Source: Novosphingobium guangzhouense (lineage in GTDB: Bacteria > Pseudomonadota > Alphaproteobacteria > Sphingomonadales > Sphingomonadaceae). From it: DNA of 64,000 bases. The translations under genes were made by a program, and so were the position numbers. This document shows, one piece after another, positions 24,642 through 33,544 of this stretch. The notes below the pieces were generated by a model that searched no databases, was not told where the DNA came from, and saw only the letters and a list, made by a program, of their open reading frames with translations. Position 1 is the first letter of the stretch; each line of letters opens with the position of its first letter. Where the stretch lies: contig NZ_LYMM01000095.1 of NCBI RefSeq assembly GCF_002896965.1, positions 1 to 64,000 on the forward strand, read 5' to 3'.

Positions 24642-25198
24642 ACCTCACCAGTGATCGCATCCGATCGATCGGCTGGGCCTCCGTCCTGGTGGTCTGCGGC
24701 GCGATGACCGTCGGCCTGACGCTGCGCGTGAACGCGGTGAAGAGCCAGGTCCACGATACCGAGAAGAGGATCGTGTGGGTCAAGCGCGACATCGACTTCC
24801 TTGAGACCGAGTTCCAGACCCGGTCCAACCAGCAGGCGCTGCGCGACCTCAACGACCTTGAGTTCGGCTATAAGGCGCCGACCGCAGGCCAGTATATCGA
24901 GGGCGAACGCCAACTGGCAGCGCTGGGCGTTCCGGCCGGGCCGGGTGCGCCGTCACCGATCCGCTACGCCAACGCCGAAATGCCCGCCGACGCTTCGAGC
25001 GATGGGGCCAAAGGCGAAGGCGGCTCCCTGCTTGCAATGGTGTCGCCGGTCGCGGGGGCGACGGCGGCTGCCATGGCAGAGGCGCCCAAGAACAGGGGTG
25101 AAGCCCGCGATCCCGAGCGTGAGGCGATCGCGCGTGACGCTGCCGCGCTGGGCAAGCGGCTGGCCCGCATCGAAGTGGCGGAGGCTGCCCAGCAGTGA
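24638..25198 (+). CDS. ftsL: Cell division protein FtsL-like
   Basis: A 186-residue single-pass protein: short cytoplasmic N-terminus, membrane helix WASVLVVCGAMTVGLTLRV (about 13-31), then a coiled-coil VKSQVHDTEKRIVWVKRDIDFLETEFQ. Position between rsmH and ftsI plus topology identify it as the FtsL slot of the FtsQLB divisome complex. It is longer than most FtsL proteins: after about residue 90 there is an Ala/Pro-rich linker and a second helix near the C-terminus. ATGA overlap with rsmH, and GTGA overlap with ftsI. Confidence 0.8.
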   Translation: MNLTSDRIRSIGWASVLVVCGAMTVGLTLRVNAVKSQVHDTEKRIVWVKRDIDFLETEFQTRSNQQALRDLNDLEFGYKAPTAGQYIEGERQLAALGVPAGPGAPSPIRYANAEMPADASSDGAKGEGGSLLAMVSPVAGATAAAMAEAPKNRGEARDPEREAIARDAAALGKRLARIEVAEAAQQ

Positions 25199-26970
25199 AC
25201 GCCCCGGCGTTTCCCCTTGGGACGATCCCCACCACCGTTTCGGTCGGTCGTCGCCGTCTGGTGAACGTGCGCCAGCGCTCGCTGCTGGTGGCGAAGGCGC
25301 GCATGCTGTGGATCCTGGGCGTCTTCATGCTGGTGACGGTGCTGGCGATGTTCCGCATCGTCTACCTCGGCTTCACCGGGGTCAGCCCGCGCCAGGGTGA
25401 TCTTGCCGACATGCTGATCCCCGCGCGGGGCGATATCGTCGATCGCAATGGGGTGCCGCTTGCTCGCGATTTCCGGGTCTATTCGCTGTGGTACAACCCC
25501 AAGGCGATGACCGAAGGTTCGGCGCTGATCCACAGCCCCGAAGAAGTGACGGCGGGTCTGCTGCGCATCTTCCCTGACCTTGATCGGGACGAGATCCTGG
25601 CCAAGCTGCGGGCGGGCAAGCCCGCCTATCTGCGCAAGTCATTGCTGCCGGAAGACGCAAACAAGGTTCACGCGCTGGGCGAGCCTGCGCTGGAATTCCC
25701 GCTGGAGGCCACCCGCTTCTACCCGCAAGGGTCGATGGCGGCGCACGTGCTTGGCTATGTCGACAGCTACGGCAAGGGCAAGGTCGGCATGGAGGAAGCC
25801 TTCAACGACCAGTTGATCAGCCATGAAGGCCGCACCGGCCACGCAACGCTGTCCATCGACTTCCGGGTGCAGAGCGCACTTGAGGACGAACTGGCCCGCG
25901 CCATGCAGTTGAGCGCGGCCAAGGGCGCTGCGGGCGTGGTGCTGGATGTCGATAGCGGGGAAATCCTTGCGCTGGCCTCGTTGCCCTCGTTCGATCCCAA
26001 TCACGTCAAGCCGACCGATATGGTGATCTCCAAGGAAGAAGCCGCCAACGGCGATGTGCCGCACGGCTTCAACCGCGTGACCAACCAGGTCTACGAACTG
26101 GGATCGACGTTCAAGCCGATCACTGTCGCAGCCGCGCTCGACGCGGGCGTGGTGACCGACCTTGGCAAGCAGTGGCCGGCCACGCCGCTGCATGTCGGCC
26201 GCTTCACCATTCACGACCTGCACAACTACGGCGCAACGCTGAACGTGCCGGAAACGCTGATCCACTCGTCCAACACTGTCACCGCGCGCATTGCGGACGA
26301 ACTGGGCGGTGCGCGGCTCAAGAAGACGATGGAAGCGCTGGGCATGAACCAGCGGCCTTATGTGGAACTGCCTGCGCGCGGTTTCCCGATCTGGCCGCGC
26401 GGTGAGTGGCCACGCCTGCGCACGATGACCGTGGCTTACGGCCATGGCATCGCGGTGACGCCGCTGCATCTGGCATCGGCCTATGCGGCGCTTGTCAACG
26501 GCGGCATCTGGCGCCCTGCGACGCTCAAGAAGCTGGCGCCGTCCGATGTGCCTGCCGGGCGTCGCGTGTTCACCGCCGCCACCAGCGCACGGGTGCGCCA
26601 GTTGCTGCGCATGATCGTGCAGTACGGCACCGGTCGCAAGGCGGACGCCCCGGGCTTCCGCGTCGGCGGCAAGACGGGCTCGGCTGAAAAGCCGGGCGCT
26701 GGCGGCTATCGTCATCACTCGCTGATCGCGACGTTTGCCTCGGCTTTCCCGATGGATAAGCCGCGCTATGTCGTGATCGCCATGATGGACGAGCCGCAGG
26801 GTACGGCAGCCACGTCGTATCAGCGCACTGCCGCCTGGAACGCCGCGCCGGTGATCCAGCGCGTGGTGCCGCGCATCGGCCCGCTGCTGGGCGTCATGCC
26901 CGATGAAACCCGCGATATCGATACTACCGATCTGCGGCCGTTGGTGCCGCAGGGGAGCGACGGAGAATGA
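25195..26970 (+). CDS. ftsI: Septal peptidoglycan transpeptidase FtsI (PBP3)
   Basis: A 591-residue class B penicillin-binding protein: N-terminal membrane anchor MLWILGVFMLVTVLAMFRIV, a dimerisation domain starting ARGDIVDRNGVPLARD, and the transpeptidase domain with SxxK (GSTFKPIT), SxN (SSNT) and KTG (GGKTGSAEK). It cross-links septal peptidoglycan with FtsW. Start is GTG overlapping the ftsL stop; the stop overlaps the murE ATG. Confidence 0.96.
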   Translation: MNAPAFPLGTIPTTVSVGRRRLVNVRQRSLLVAKARMLWILGVFMLVTVLAMFRIVYLGFTGVSPRQGDLADMLIPARGDIVDRNGVPLARDFRVYSLWYNPKAMTEGSALIHSPEEVTAGLLRIFPDLDRDEILAKLRAGKPAYLRKSLLPEDANKVHALGEPALEFPLEATRFYPQGSMAAHVLGYVDSYGKGKVGMEEAFNDQLISHEGRTGHATLSIDFRVQSALEDELARAMQLSAAKGAAGVVLDVDSGEILALASLPSFDPNHVKPTDMVISKEEAANGDVPHGFNRVTNQVYELGSTFKPITVAAALDAGVVTDLGKQWPATPLHVGRFTIHDLHNYGATLNVPETLIHSSNTVTARIADELGGARLKKTMEALGMNQRPYVELPARGFPIWPRGEWPRLRTMTVAYGHGIAVTPLHLASAYAALVNGGIWRPATLKKLAPSDVPAGRRVFTAATSARVRQLLRMIVQYGTGRKADAPGFRVGGKTGSAEKPGAGGYRHHSLIATFASAFPMDKPRYVVIAMMDEPQGTAATSYQRTAAWNAAPVIQRVVPRIGPLLGVMPDETRDIDTTDLRPLVPQGSDGE

Positions 26971-28427
26971 AGCTTTCGGCCCTCACTTCAGCAGCCGGGC
27001 TTCCGGCGGCAGAGAGTGACGCAAACGTCACCGGCTTTGCGATCGACAGCCGCAAGGTCGCGCCGGGCACGGTCTTCGGTGCGTTCCGTGGCAGCAAGGC
27101 CAACGGCGAGGACTTCATCGCCGCCGCCGTCAAGGCCGGGGCGGTGGCCATCGTCGCGCATCCCGAGGCAAAGGTCGAAGGCGCGATCCACTTCGCCGAT
27201 GAAGAGCCGCGCCGCCTCTTCGCGCAGCTGGCCGCACCGTTCTTTGCGCCGGTTCCCGAAACGCTGGTTGCGGTGACCGGAACCAACGGCAAGACATCCA
27301 CCGTGGAACTGACCCGGCAGCTCTGGCGCATGGCGGGCGAGCGCGCGGCATCGATCGGTACGCTGGGCGTGACGACGGGGGATGAGACGGTTTCCACGGG
27401 CCTGACCACGCCCGATATCGCGACGTTCCTTGCCAACCTGTCCGGGCTGGCACGCGAAGGCGTGACCCATGTCGCCTACGAAGCGTCGAGCCACGGCCTG
27501 TCGCAGTTCCGCATCGAGGGGCCGCGCGTTGTCGCGGGGGCGTTCACCAATCTCAGTCGTGACCACCTTGATTATCACGCGACGATGGAAGATTACTTCG
27601 CCGCCAAGATGCGTCTGTTCGACGAAGTCGTGGCCCCCGGCGGCACGGCAGTTGTCTGGGCGGACGATGTGTGGTCCGACAAGGCGATCGAACACGCGAA
27701 GGCGCGCGGCCTGGCACTGTTTGCCGTGGGTGAGAAGGGCGACGCGATCCGCCTCGTCAACCGCACGCCCACCAGTCTCGGCCAGACGCTGGAAATCGAA
27801 TATGCGGGCAAGATCCGCAAGATCGACCTGCCGCTGATCGGCGCCTATCAGGCTGCCAATTCACTCGTCGCCGCAGGTCTGGTGATCGCAAGCGGCGGTG
27901 ATGCTGATGCGACTTTCGACGCAATGAAGCGTCTTGTTACCGTGCGCGGGCGGATCGAACGGGCCGGCCTGAATGCGAAGGGTGCGCCGATCTACGTCGA
28001 TTACGCGCATACGCCGGATGCGCTGGAAGCCGCCATTGCCGCGCTGCGCCCGCATGTGACGGGCAGGCTTATCGCCGTGTTCGGCGCGGGCGGCGACCGG
28101 GATCAGGGCAAGCGCCCTCAAATGGGCAAAGTGGCGAGCGCAGGGGCGGACCTTGCCATCGTCACTGACGACAATCCGCGCGGGGAAGACCCGGCTACGA
28201 TCCGGGCGATGATCCTCGCCGGGATGGAGCCGGGTGCGCAGGAAGTGGGCGACCGGCGCGAGGCTATCGGCCTTGCGGTCGCAGAGGCCGGTGCGGGGGA
28301 CGTCGTCCTCATCGCCGGCAAGGGGCACGAACAGGGGCAGATCATCGGCAGCGGGGACTCCGTCCGCGTATTGCCATTCGACGATGTCACCGTGGCCAGG
28401 GAAATGGCCGGTTCACTGGGAAGGTAG
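26967..28427 (+). CDS. murE: UDP-MurNAc-L-Ala-D-Glu:meso-DAP ligase MurE
   Basis: A 486-residue cytoplasmic Mur ligase adding the third amino acid of the stem peptide. ATP loop is GTNGKTSTVELT; the nucleotide substrate lysine region YEASSHGLSQFR is present; DDNPRGEDP contains the DNPR motif that marks meso-diaminopimelate-specific MurE. Four-nt ATGA overlap with ftsI; murF follows after 3 nt. Confidence 0.96.
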   Translation: MKLSALTSAAGLPAAESDANVTGFAIDSRKVAPGTVFGAFRGSKANGEDFIAAAVKAGAVAIVAHPEAKVEGAIHFADEEPRRLFAQLAAPFFAPVPETLVAVTGTNGKTSTVELTRQLWRMAGERAASIGTLGVTTGDETVSTGLTTPDIATFLANLSGLAREGVTHVAYEASSHGLSQFRIEGPRVVAGAFTNLSRDHLDYHATMEDYFAAKMRLFDEVVAPGGTAVVWADDVWSDKAIEHAKARGLALFAVGEKGDAIRLVNRTPTSLGQTLEIEYAGKIRKIDLPLIGAYQAANSLVAAGLVIASGGDADATFDAMKRLVTVRGRIERAGLNAKGAPIYVDYAHTPDALEAAIAALRPHVTGRLIAVFGAGGDRDQGKRPQMGKVASAGADLAIVTDDNPRGEDPATIRAMILAGMEPGAQEVGDRREAIGLAVAEAGAGDVVLIAGKGHEQGQIIGSGDSVRVLPFDDVTVAREMAGSLGR

Positions 28428-28430
28428 GAT

Positions 28431-29900
28431 ATGAACGCCATCACCCGGATCCTCGACTGGCCCGCCGCGCCGCTGGAGGACAATCCGCAGGTCCTGTGGG
28501 ACTCCGACGCGATCGCGCGCGCGGTTAAGGGGGAGGCGAGTGGTGATTTCACCGTCTCCGGCGTCGAGATCGACAGCCGCGACGTCCAGCCCGGCGACTT
28601 GTTCTTTGCCCTGAAAGGCGAGGCGATGGACGGTCATCGCTTCGTCGAGGCTGCGTTTGCAAAGGGCGCCGCCGCGGTCGTGGTGGACCGTCCGGTCGAT
28701 GGCCCGCACATTCTTGTCGAAAATACGATGGAGGCGCTGGAGCGTCTCGGCGCGGCGGCTCGTCTGCGCGCGCGCGGCCCGATCATCGGCGTCACCGGAT
28801 CGGTCGGCAAGACCGGCGTGAAGGAGATGATCTTCGCTGCGCTGGACCGCTCCAGCCGGGGGGATGCGCACCGTTCGGTCAAGAGCTACAACAATCACGT
28901 CGGTGTCCCGCTCAGCCTGGCGCGTATGCCCAGTCGTGCGCGCTACGGCATTTTCGAGATGGGCATGAATCACGCGGGCGAAATCGCCGCGCTCACCCGG
29001 CAGGTGCGGCCCAACGTCGCTCTGATCACCACGATCGCGCCCGCACACATCGAGATGCTCGGTTCGGAAGAGGCCATCGCCGATGCCAAGGCTGAAATCT
29101 TCGAGGGTCTGGAAGAGGGCGGCACAGCTGTCATCCCCGCCGACAGCCCGCACTTCTTGCGCCTGCGCGATGCAGCGCGGGCTCTGGGGGCGAAGGTGAT
29201 CTCGTTCGGCAAGGCAGCGGACGCGGACGTGCGGCTGCTCGATGCGGTGCCTGCCATCGGCGGGGGGTCGCTCGTCACCATTGACATGGGCGATCGGCGC
29301 GTGTGCTACACCGTAGCCGCGCCGGGAGAGCATCAGGCGGTCAACTCGCTGGCCGTCATGGCCGCGGTAAGTGCCGTTAAGGGCGATCTGGGTGCTGCGG
29401 GGGTAGCGCTTGCCGAGATGGGTGGCCTCGCCGGTCGCGGTGCGCGGATGGAGATCGACGTTGATGGCGGCAAAGCGCTGCTGATCGACGAAAGCTACAA
29501 CGCCAACCCCGCTTCCATGCGCGCAACCCTGGCGCAGTTGGGGCGGACGCCCGCCAATCGTCGGGTGGCCGTTCTGGGTTCCATGAAGGAGCTTGGCAGC
29601 CACGGCCCGGACTACCATGCCGGCCTTGCCGAACCGATCCGCGAAGCGGGTGTGGACTACGCGATTCTGGTGGGCGACGAGATGAGCGCATTGGCGCAGG
29701 CACTTGGCGGGGAACTGGGGAAATCCGGGGCTTCCGGCCTTGGCAAACCGGTGGCATTCGCCCATTGCGCAACTGTGCGGGAAGCTGTCGAAACCTTGCG
29801 CGCATTCGGTCTTGAGCGGGATGATGCCATCCTTGTCAAAGGCTCGAATTCAGTGGGTCTGGCAGCACTCGTGACGGCGCTCGGCAAGACGGAAGGGTAG
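28431..29900 (+). CDS. murF: UDP-MurNAc-tripeptide:D-Ala-D-Ala ligase MurF
   Basis: A 489-residue Mur ligase that adds D-Ala-D-Ala. ATP-binding loop GVTGSVGKTGVKEMI, middle-domain motif FEMGMNHAGEIA, and DESYNANPASMRA in the C-terminal domain, all typical of MurF. The N-terminal 20 residues are poorly conserved; TAGGAT just before the ATG is a weak ribosome site. A GGGG run repeated three times near 29709-29730 lies in its 3' part. Confidence 0.95.
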   Translation: MNAITRILDWPAAPLEDNPQVLWDSDAIARAVKGEASGDFTVSGVEIDSRDVQPGDLFFALKGEAMDGHRFVEAAFAKGAAAVVVDRPVDGPHILVENTMEALERLGAAARLRARGPIIGVTGSVGKTGVKEMIFAALDRSSRGDAHRSVKSYNNHVGVPLSLARMPSRARYGIFEMGMNHAGEIAALTRQVRPNVALITTIAPAHIEMLGSEEAIADAKAEIFEGLEEGGTAVIPADSPHFLRLRDAARALGAKVISFGKAADADVRLLDAVPAIGGGSLVTIDMGDRRVCYTVAAPGEHQAVNSLAVMAAVSAVKGDLGAAGVALAEMGGLAGRGARMEIDVDGGKALLIDESYNANPASMRATLAQLGRTPANRRVAVLGSMKELGSHGPDYHAGLAEPIREAGVDYAILVGDEMSALAQALGGELGKSGASGLGKPVAFAHCATVREAVETLRAFGLERDDAILVKGSNSVGLAALVTALGKTEG

Positions 29901-29917
29901 GGGCGAAAGCCCGCAAG

Positions 29918-30988
29918 ATGCTGTATCTCATCGCAGAATGGTTCCACTACGAGGGACTGGCAAACCTTTTCCGCTACCAGACGTTCCGTTCGGGCGCTGC
30001 CTTCATGACGGCGCTGTTCCTTGGCCTGCTGATCGGTCCCAAGTTCATCAACATGCTGCGCGTCCGCCAGGGCAAAGGGCAGCCGATCCGTGAAGACGGG
30101 CCGCAGAGCCACCTGGCCAAGCGCGGCACGCCGACGATGGGCGGCCTGATGATCCTGACCGCGCTGATCGGCTCGATGATCCTGTTCATGGATGTGACGA
30201 ACCCGTTCGTCTGGGCTTGCGTGGCGGTGACGATCGGCTTCGGGGTGATCGGCTTCCTTGACGACTACGACAAGGTAACCAAGCGTCACCACGCCGGTTT
30301 GTCCAGCAAGATTAGGTTGTTGCTTGAGTTCGTGGTGGCGGGCATCGCGTCTTACATCATCGTCAGCCAGCTGAACACGAACCTCTATGTGCCGTTCCTG
30401 TCCGGTCGCTACATCCCGTTGGGCCCGTTCTACTATGTGTTCGCTGCCGTGGTGATCGTGGGCGCGGGCAACGCCGTGAACCTGACTGACGGGCTGGATG
30501 GTCTGGCGACAATGCCGGTCATCATCGCTGCGGGTACGTTCGCGATCATCTGCTACCTTGCGGGCCGCGTCGACTATGCCACCTACCTGGGCATTCCGCA
30601 CGTTCCGCGCGCGGGCGAACTGGCGATCTTCTGTGCCGGGATCATGGGCGCGGGCCTTGCCTTCCTGTGGTTCAACGCGCCGCCCGCGGCCGTGTTCATG
30701 GGCGATACCGGCAGCCTTGCCCTTGGCGGCGCGCTGGGGTGCATCGCGGTTGCCGCGCACCACGAGATCGTACTGGCAGTCGTCGGCGGCTTGTTCGTGC
30801 TGGAGGCGGCATCGGTCATCATCCAGGTCTTCTGGTTCAAGCGTACCGGCCGCCGCGTGTTCCGCATGGCGCCGATCCATCACCACTTCGAGCAGAAGGG
30901 CTGGCGCGAATCGACCGTTGTGATCCGTTTCTGGATCATCTCGATCGTCCTTGCCGTGCTGGGCCTCGCCACGCTCAAGCTGCGTTAA
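29918..30988 (+). CDS. mraY: Phospho-N-acetylmuramoyl-pentapeptide-transferase MraY
   Basis: A 356-residue, ten-helix inner-membrane enzyme that makes lipid I from UDP-MurNAc-pentapeptide and undecaprenyl phosphate. Seen: KRGTPTMGGLMIL, GFLDDYDKVTKRHHAGLS with the Asp pair, AVNLTDGLDGLATMP, and the MAPIHHHFEQKGW block near the C-terminus. murF is 17 nt upstream and murD 13 nt downstream. Confidence 0.97.
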   Translation: MLYLIAEWFHYEGLANLFRYQTFRSGAAFMTALFLGLLIGPKFINMLRVRQGKGQPIREDGPQSHLAKRGTPTMGGLMILTALIGSMILFMDVTNPFVWACVAVTIGFGVIGFLDDYDKVTKRHHAGLSSKIRLLLEFVVAGIASYIIVSQLNTNLYVPFLSGRYIPLGPFYYVFAAVVIVGAGNAVNLTDGLDGLATMPVIIAAGTFAIICYLAGRVDYATYLGIPHVPRAGELAIFCAGIMGAGLAFLWFNAPPAAVFMGDTGSLALGGALGCIAVAAHHEIVLAVVGGLFVLEAASVIIQVFWFKRTGRRVFRMAPIHHHFEQKGWRESTVVIRFWIISIVLAVLGLATLKLR

Positions 30989-31001
30989 GGGGAGCGGGGT
31001 C

Positions 31002-32354
31002 GTGATCGTCTCCCCTATCTTCGCCGGCAAGCGCTTCGCGGTCCTCGGCCTTGCCCGTTCGGGCCTCACCGCCGTTGCCACGCTGGTGGAGAGCGGGGCG
31101 CACGTAATGGCCTGGGACAGCCGCGACGAAGCGCGCCAGCAGCTGTGCGAGTGGACGGACTGCGGGAAGGTGGAACTTGCCGACCCCGTCAGCGCGGACA
31201 TCGCCGGCTGCGACGGCGTCGTCGTCTCCCCCGGCATTCCGCTCAACCGCCACCCCATCGCAGAGGCTGCGGCGCGCGCAGGCGTGCCCGTGATCGGCGA
31301 CATCGAACTCTTCGCCATGGCCCGCCAGAGCCTGCCCGCGCACCGCGTAGTCGGCATCACCGGCACCAACGGCAAGTCCACCACAACCTCGCTGGTCCAC
31401 CATCTGCTTGAAGTTGCGGGGGTTCCGGCGCGTGTGGGCGGCAACATCGGCGTGCCGGTGCTCGGCCCTCAGCCGCTGCCAGAGGGCGGCGTCTACGTGC
31501 TTGAATTGTCGAGCTACCAGATCGACATCACCCGTAGTCTCGACTGCGACGTTGCGGCGCTGCTCAACATCACGCCGGATCACCTCGATCGCTATGCCGG
31601 GTTCGAGGCATATGCCGCGTCCAAGGCCCGCCTTTTCGAAATGCAGGGGCGCGAGCGGCATGCCGTGTTCGGCATGGGCGACAAGGAGACGCGCACCATC
31701 GCCCATATCGAAGCTGCGCGCCGTGCGCCCGGCCTCGTGCGTCTGGTCGATGGCACGGACCTTGCCGATATCCAGAAGGAATGGCCCTCGCTGCAGGGGC
31801 CGCACAACCTCCAGAATGCTGCCGTGGCGATTGCCATCGTCGAAGCGCTGGGGGTGAAGAAGGCGCAATGGCGAAAGGGCCTGCGCACGTTCAGCGGACT
31901 GCCGCACCGTATGGAGCGCGTGGCAGTGGCCAACGGCGTCACTTACATCAACGATTCGAAAGCGACCAATCCGGCCTCTACCGCGCCGGCGATCGCGGCT
32001 TTCCCGCCTGATCCGGAGCGCCGCATCCACTGGATCGTCGGCGGCTTGCCCAAGGGTGACAATCTGGATGAATGCGCCCCCTATTTCGGCAATATCGCAG
32101 CGGCATATACCATTGGTGACGCCGGACCTCTCTTTGCCGAAATCCTGGCGCCTTACACGCAGGTCCATCGCAGCGAGATGATGGCCGAGGCGATCCGTGA
32201 AGCGATGGCTGCCGCCAGGCCCGGAGATGTGGTGATGCTGTCCCCCGCCTGCGCCAGCTTCGATCAGTTCCGCGACTATGAGGCGCGGGGCGATGTCTTC
32301 CGGCAGATCGTCGAGGCGCTTCTGGCCGATGACGCTCAAAGGGATCAAGGCTGA
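31002..32354 (+). CDS. murD: UDP-MurNAc-L-Ala:D-Glu ligase MurD
   Basis: A 450-residue Mur ligase adding D-glutamate. Begins VIVSPIFAGKRFAVLGLARSG (Rossmann-like N-domain); ATP loop GITGTNGKSTTTSL; ELSSYQID and NITPDHLDRY follow; YINDSKATNPASTAPA and SPACASFDQF are MurD signatures in the C-domain. GTG start selected with GGAG about 9 nt upstream; its stop shares one base with the ftsW ATG. Confidence 0.95.
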   Translation: MIVSPIFAGKRFAVLGLARSGLTAVATLVESGAHVMAWDSRDEARQQLCEWTDCGKVELADPVSADIAGCDGVVVSPGIPLNRHPIAEAAARAGVPVIGDIELFAMARQSLPAHRVVGITGTNGKSTTTSLVHHLLEVAGVPARVGGNIGVPVLGPQPLPEGGVYVLELSSYQIDITRSLDCDVAALLNITPDHLDRYAGFEAYAASKARLFEMQGRERHAVFGMGDKETRTIAHIEAARRAPGLVRLVDGTDLADIQKEWPSLQGPHNLQNAAVAIAIVEALGVKKAQWRKGLRTFSGLPHRMERVAVANGVTYINDSKATNPASTAPAIAAFPPDPERRIHWIVGGLPKGDNLDECAPYFGNIAAAYTIGDAGPLFAEILAPYTQVHRSEMMAEAIREAMAAARPGDVVMLSPACASFDQFRDYEARGDVFRQIVEALLADDAQRDQG

Positions 32355-33544
32355 TGGCCACGCTTGCGCCCAACCAGAACGCGCAGCGTTACAACCGCAA
32401 TCGCCGCAGCCAGATCGCGATCTGGTGGCAGGAGATTGATCGCTCCACGCTCGTGCTGGTTCTGATCCTGATGGCGATCGGCGCGGTGGCGGTGGCTGCG
32501 GGTTCGCCCGCCAGTGCCAAGCGGTTGTCGACTTCGGTCGAGAAGCTGCGTTCGCTGCACTTCTTCTACCTGCACATGCGCTGGCAGATCGTCGGCCTTA
32601 TAGCGATGTTCTGGGCCTCCAGCCTGACGAAGGAAAGCGCGCGCCGCTTCGGCATCCTGCTGGGCGGGGCGATGCTGTTCGCGCTGGTTCTGGTACCGAT
32701 CGTCGGTTCGGAAGTGAACGGCGCCAAGCGCTGGCTGCGCTTCGGCATTTCGCTGCAGCCTTCCGAATTCCTCAAGTGCGGCTGGCCGATTCTGCTTGCG
32801 TGGATCGTATCGTGGCGTGCCCGAGATCCGCAGATTCCGGTCGTGGGTATCTGCTTTGCGATCATGGGCGTGCTGGGTGCGCTGCTGATGCTGCAGCCGG
32901 ACTTTGGCTCGACGATGCTGTTTTCCGGCGCATTTCTGGTGATGATCCTGCTGTCCGGCATCGACGTGAAGCGCATCGGCATGTTCGGCGCGGCAGGTGT
33001 CGTCGGCCTCGTCGTCATGTATTTCACTTATGACAATGGCCGCAACCGCATCGATAACTTCCTGTTCGGCGGCTCGGCGTTCGATCAGGTGGATCTTGCC
33101 CAGCGCACGCTGCTTAACGGCGGGTGGACGGGCCTTGGCTTCTGGATGGGCACGCGCAAGATGGCGCTGCCCGAAGCGCATACCGACTACATCTTCTCCG
33201 TTATCGGCGAGGAATTCGGCCTGCTGGCCTGCATGGTGATCGTAGTGCTGTACCTTGCGATCCTCACGCGCGTGATCCTGCGGCTGGTGGACGAGGAAGA
33301 TCTGTTCACGGTGCTTGCCGCATCGGGCTTCGCTGCGCAGTTTGGCGGGCAGGCGTTCATCAACATCCTCGTCAACCTGCAGTTGTTCCCGTCAAAGGGC
33401 ATGACCCTGCCGCTCATCAGCTATGGTGGTTCATCGACTGTTGCGATGTGCCTGAGCATGGGGTTGCTGCTCGCCGTGACCCGGCGCAACCCGTTTATCC
33501 AGCGCGAGAAATTCAGCCTGCGCGCCATCGGAGATATTTCATGA
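32354..33544 (+). CDS. ftsW: Septal peptidoglycan glycosyltransferase FtsW
   Basis: A 396-residue SEDS-family membrane protein with about ten helices, polymerising lipid II at the septum together with FtsI. Seen: GSEVNGAKRWLRFG, QPSEFLKCGWPILLAW, LMLQPDFGSTMLF, and PEAHTDYIFSVIGEEFG plus PLISYGGSSTVAMC near the end. Adjacent to murD and murG with overlaps on both sides. Confidence 0.96.
   Translation: MATLAPNQNAQRYNRNRRSQIAIWWQEIDRSTLVLVLILMAIGAVAVAAGSPASAKRLSTSVEKLRSLHFFYLHMRWQIVGLIAMFWASSLTKESARRFGILLGGAMLFALVLVPIVGSEVNGAKRWLRFGISLQPSEFLKCGWPILLAWIVSWRARDPQIPVVGICFAIMGVLGALLMLQPDFGSTMLFSGAFLVMILLSGIDVKRIGMFGAAGVVGLVVMYFTYDNGRNRIDNFLFGGSAFDQVDLAQRTLLNGGWTGLGFWMGTRKMALPEAHTDYIFSVIGEEFGLLACMVIVVLYLAILTRVILRLVDEEDLFTVLAASGFAAQFGGQAFINILVNLQLFPSKGMTLPLISYGGSSTVAMCLSMGLLLAVTRRNPFIQREKFSLRAIGDIS

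Noticed and set aside
29709..29730. GGGG run repeated three times in murF as another MraZ site
   Set aside because: Only three copies at uneven 8-10 bp spacing inside glycine codons (GGELGKSGASGLG); more simply explained by coding.
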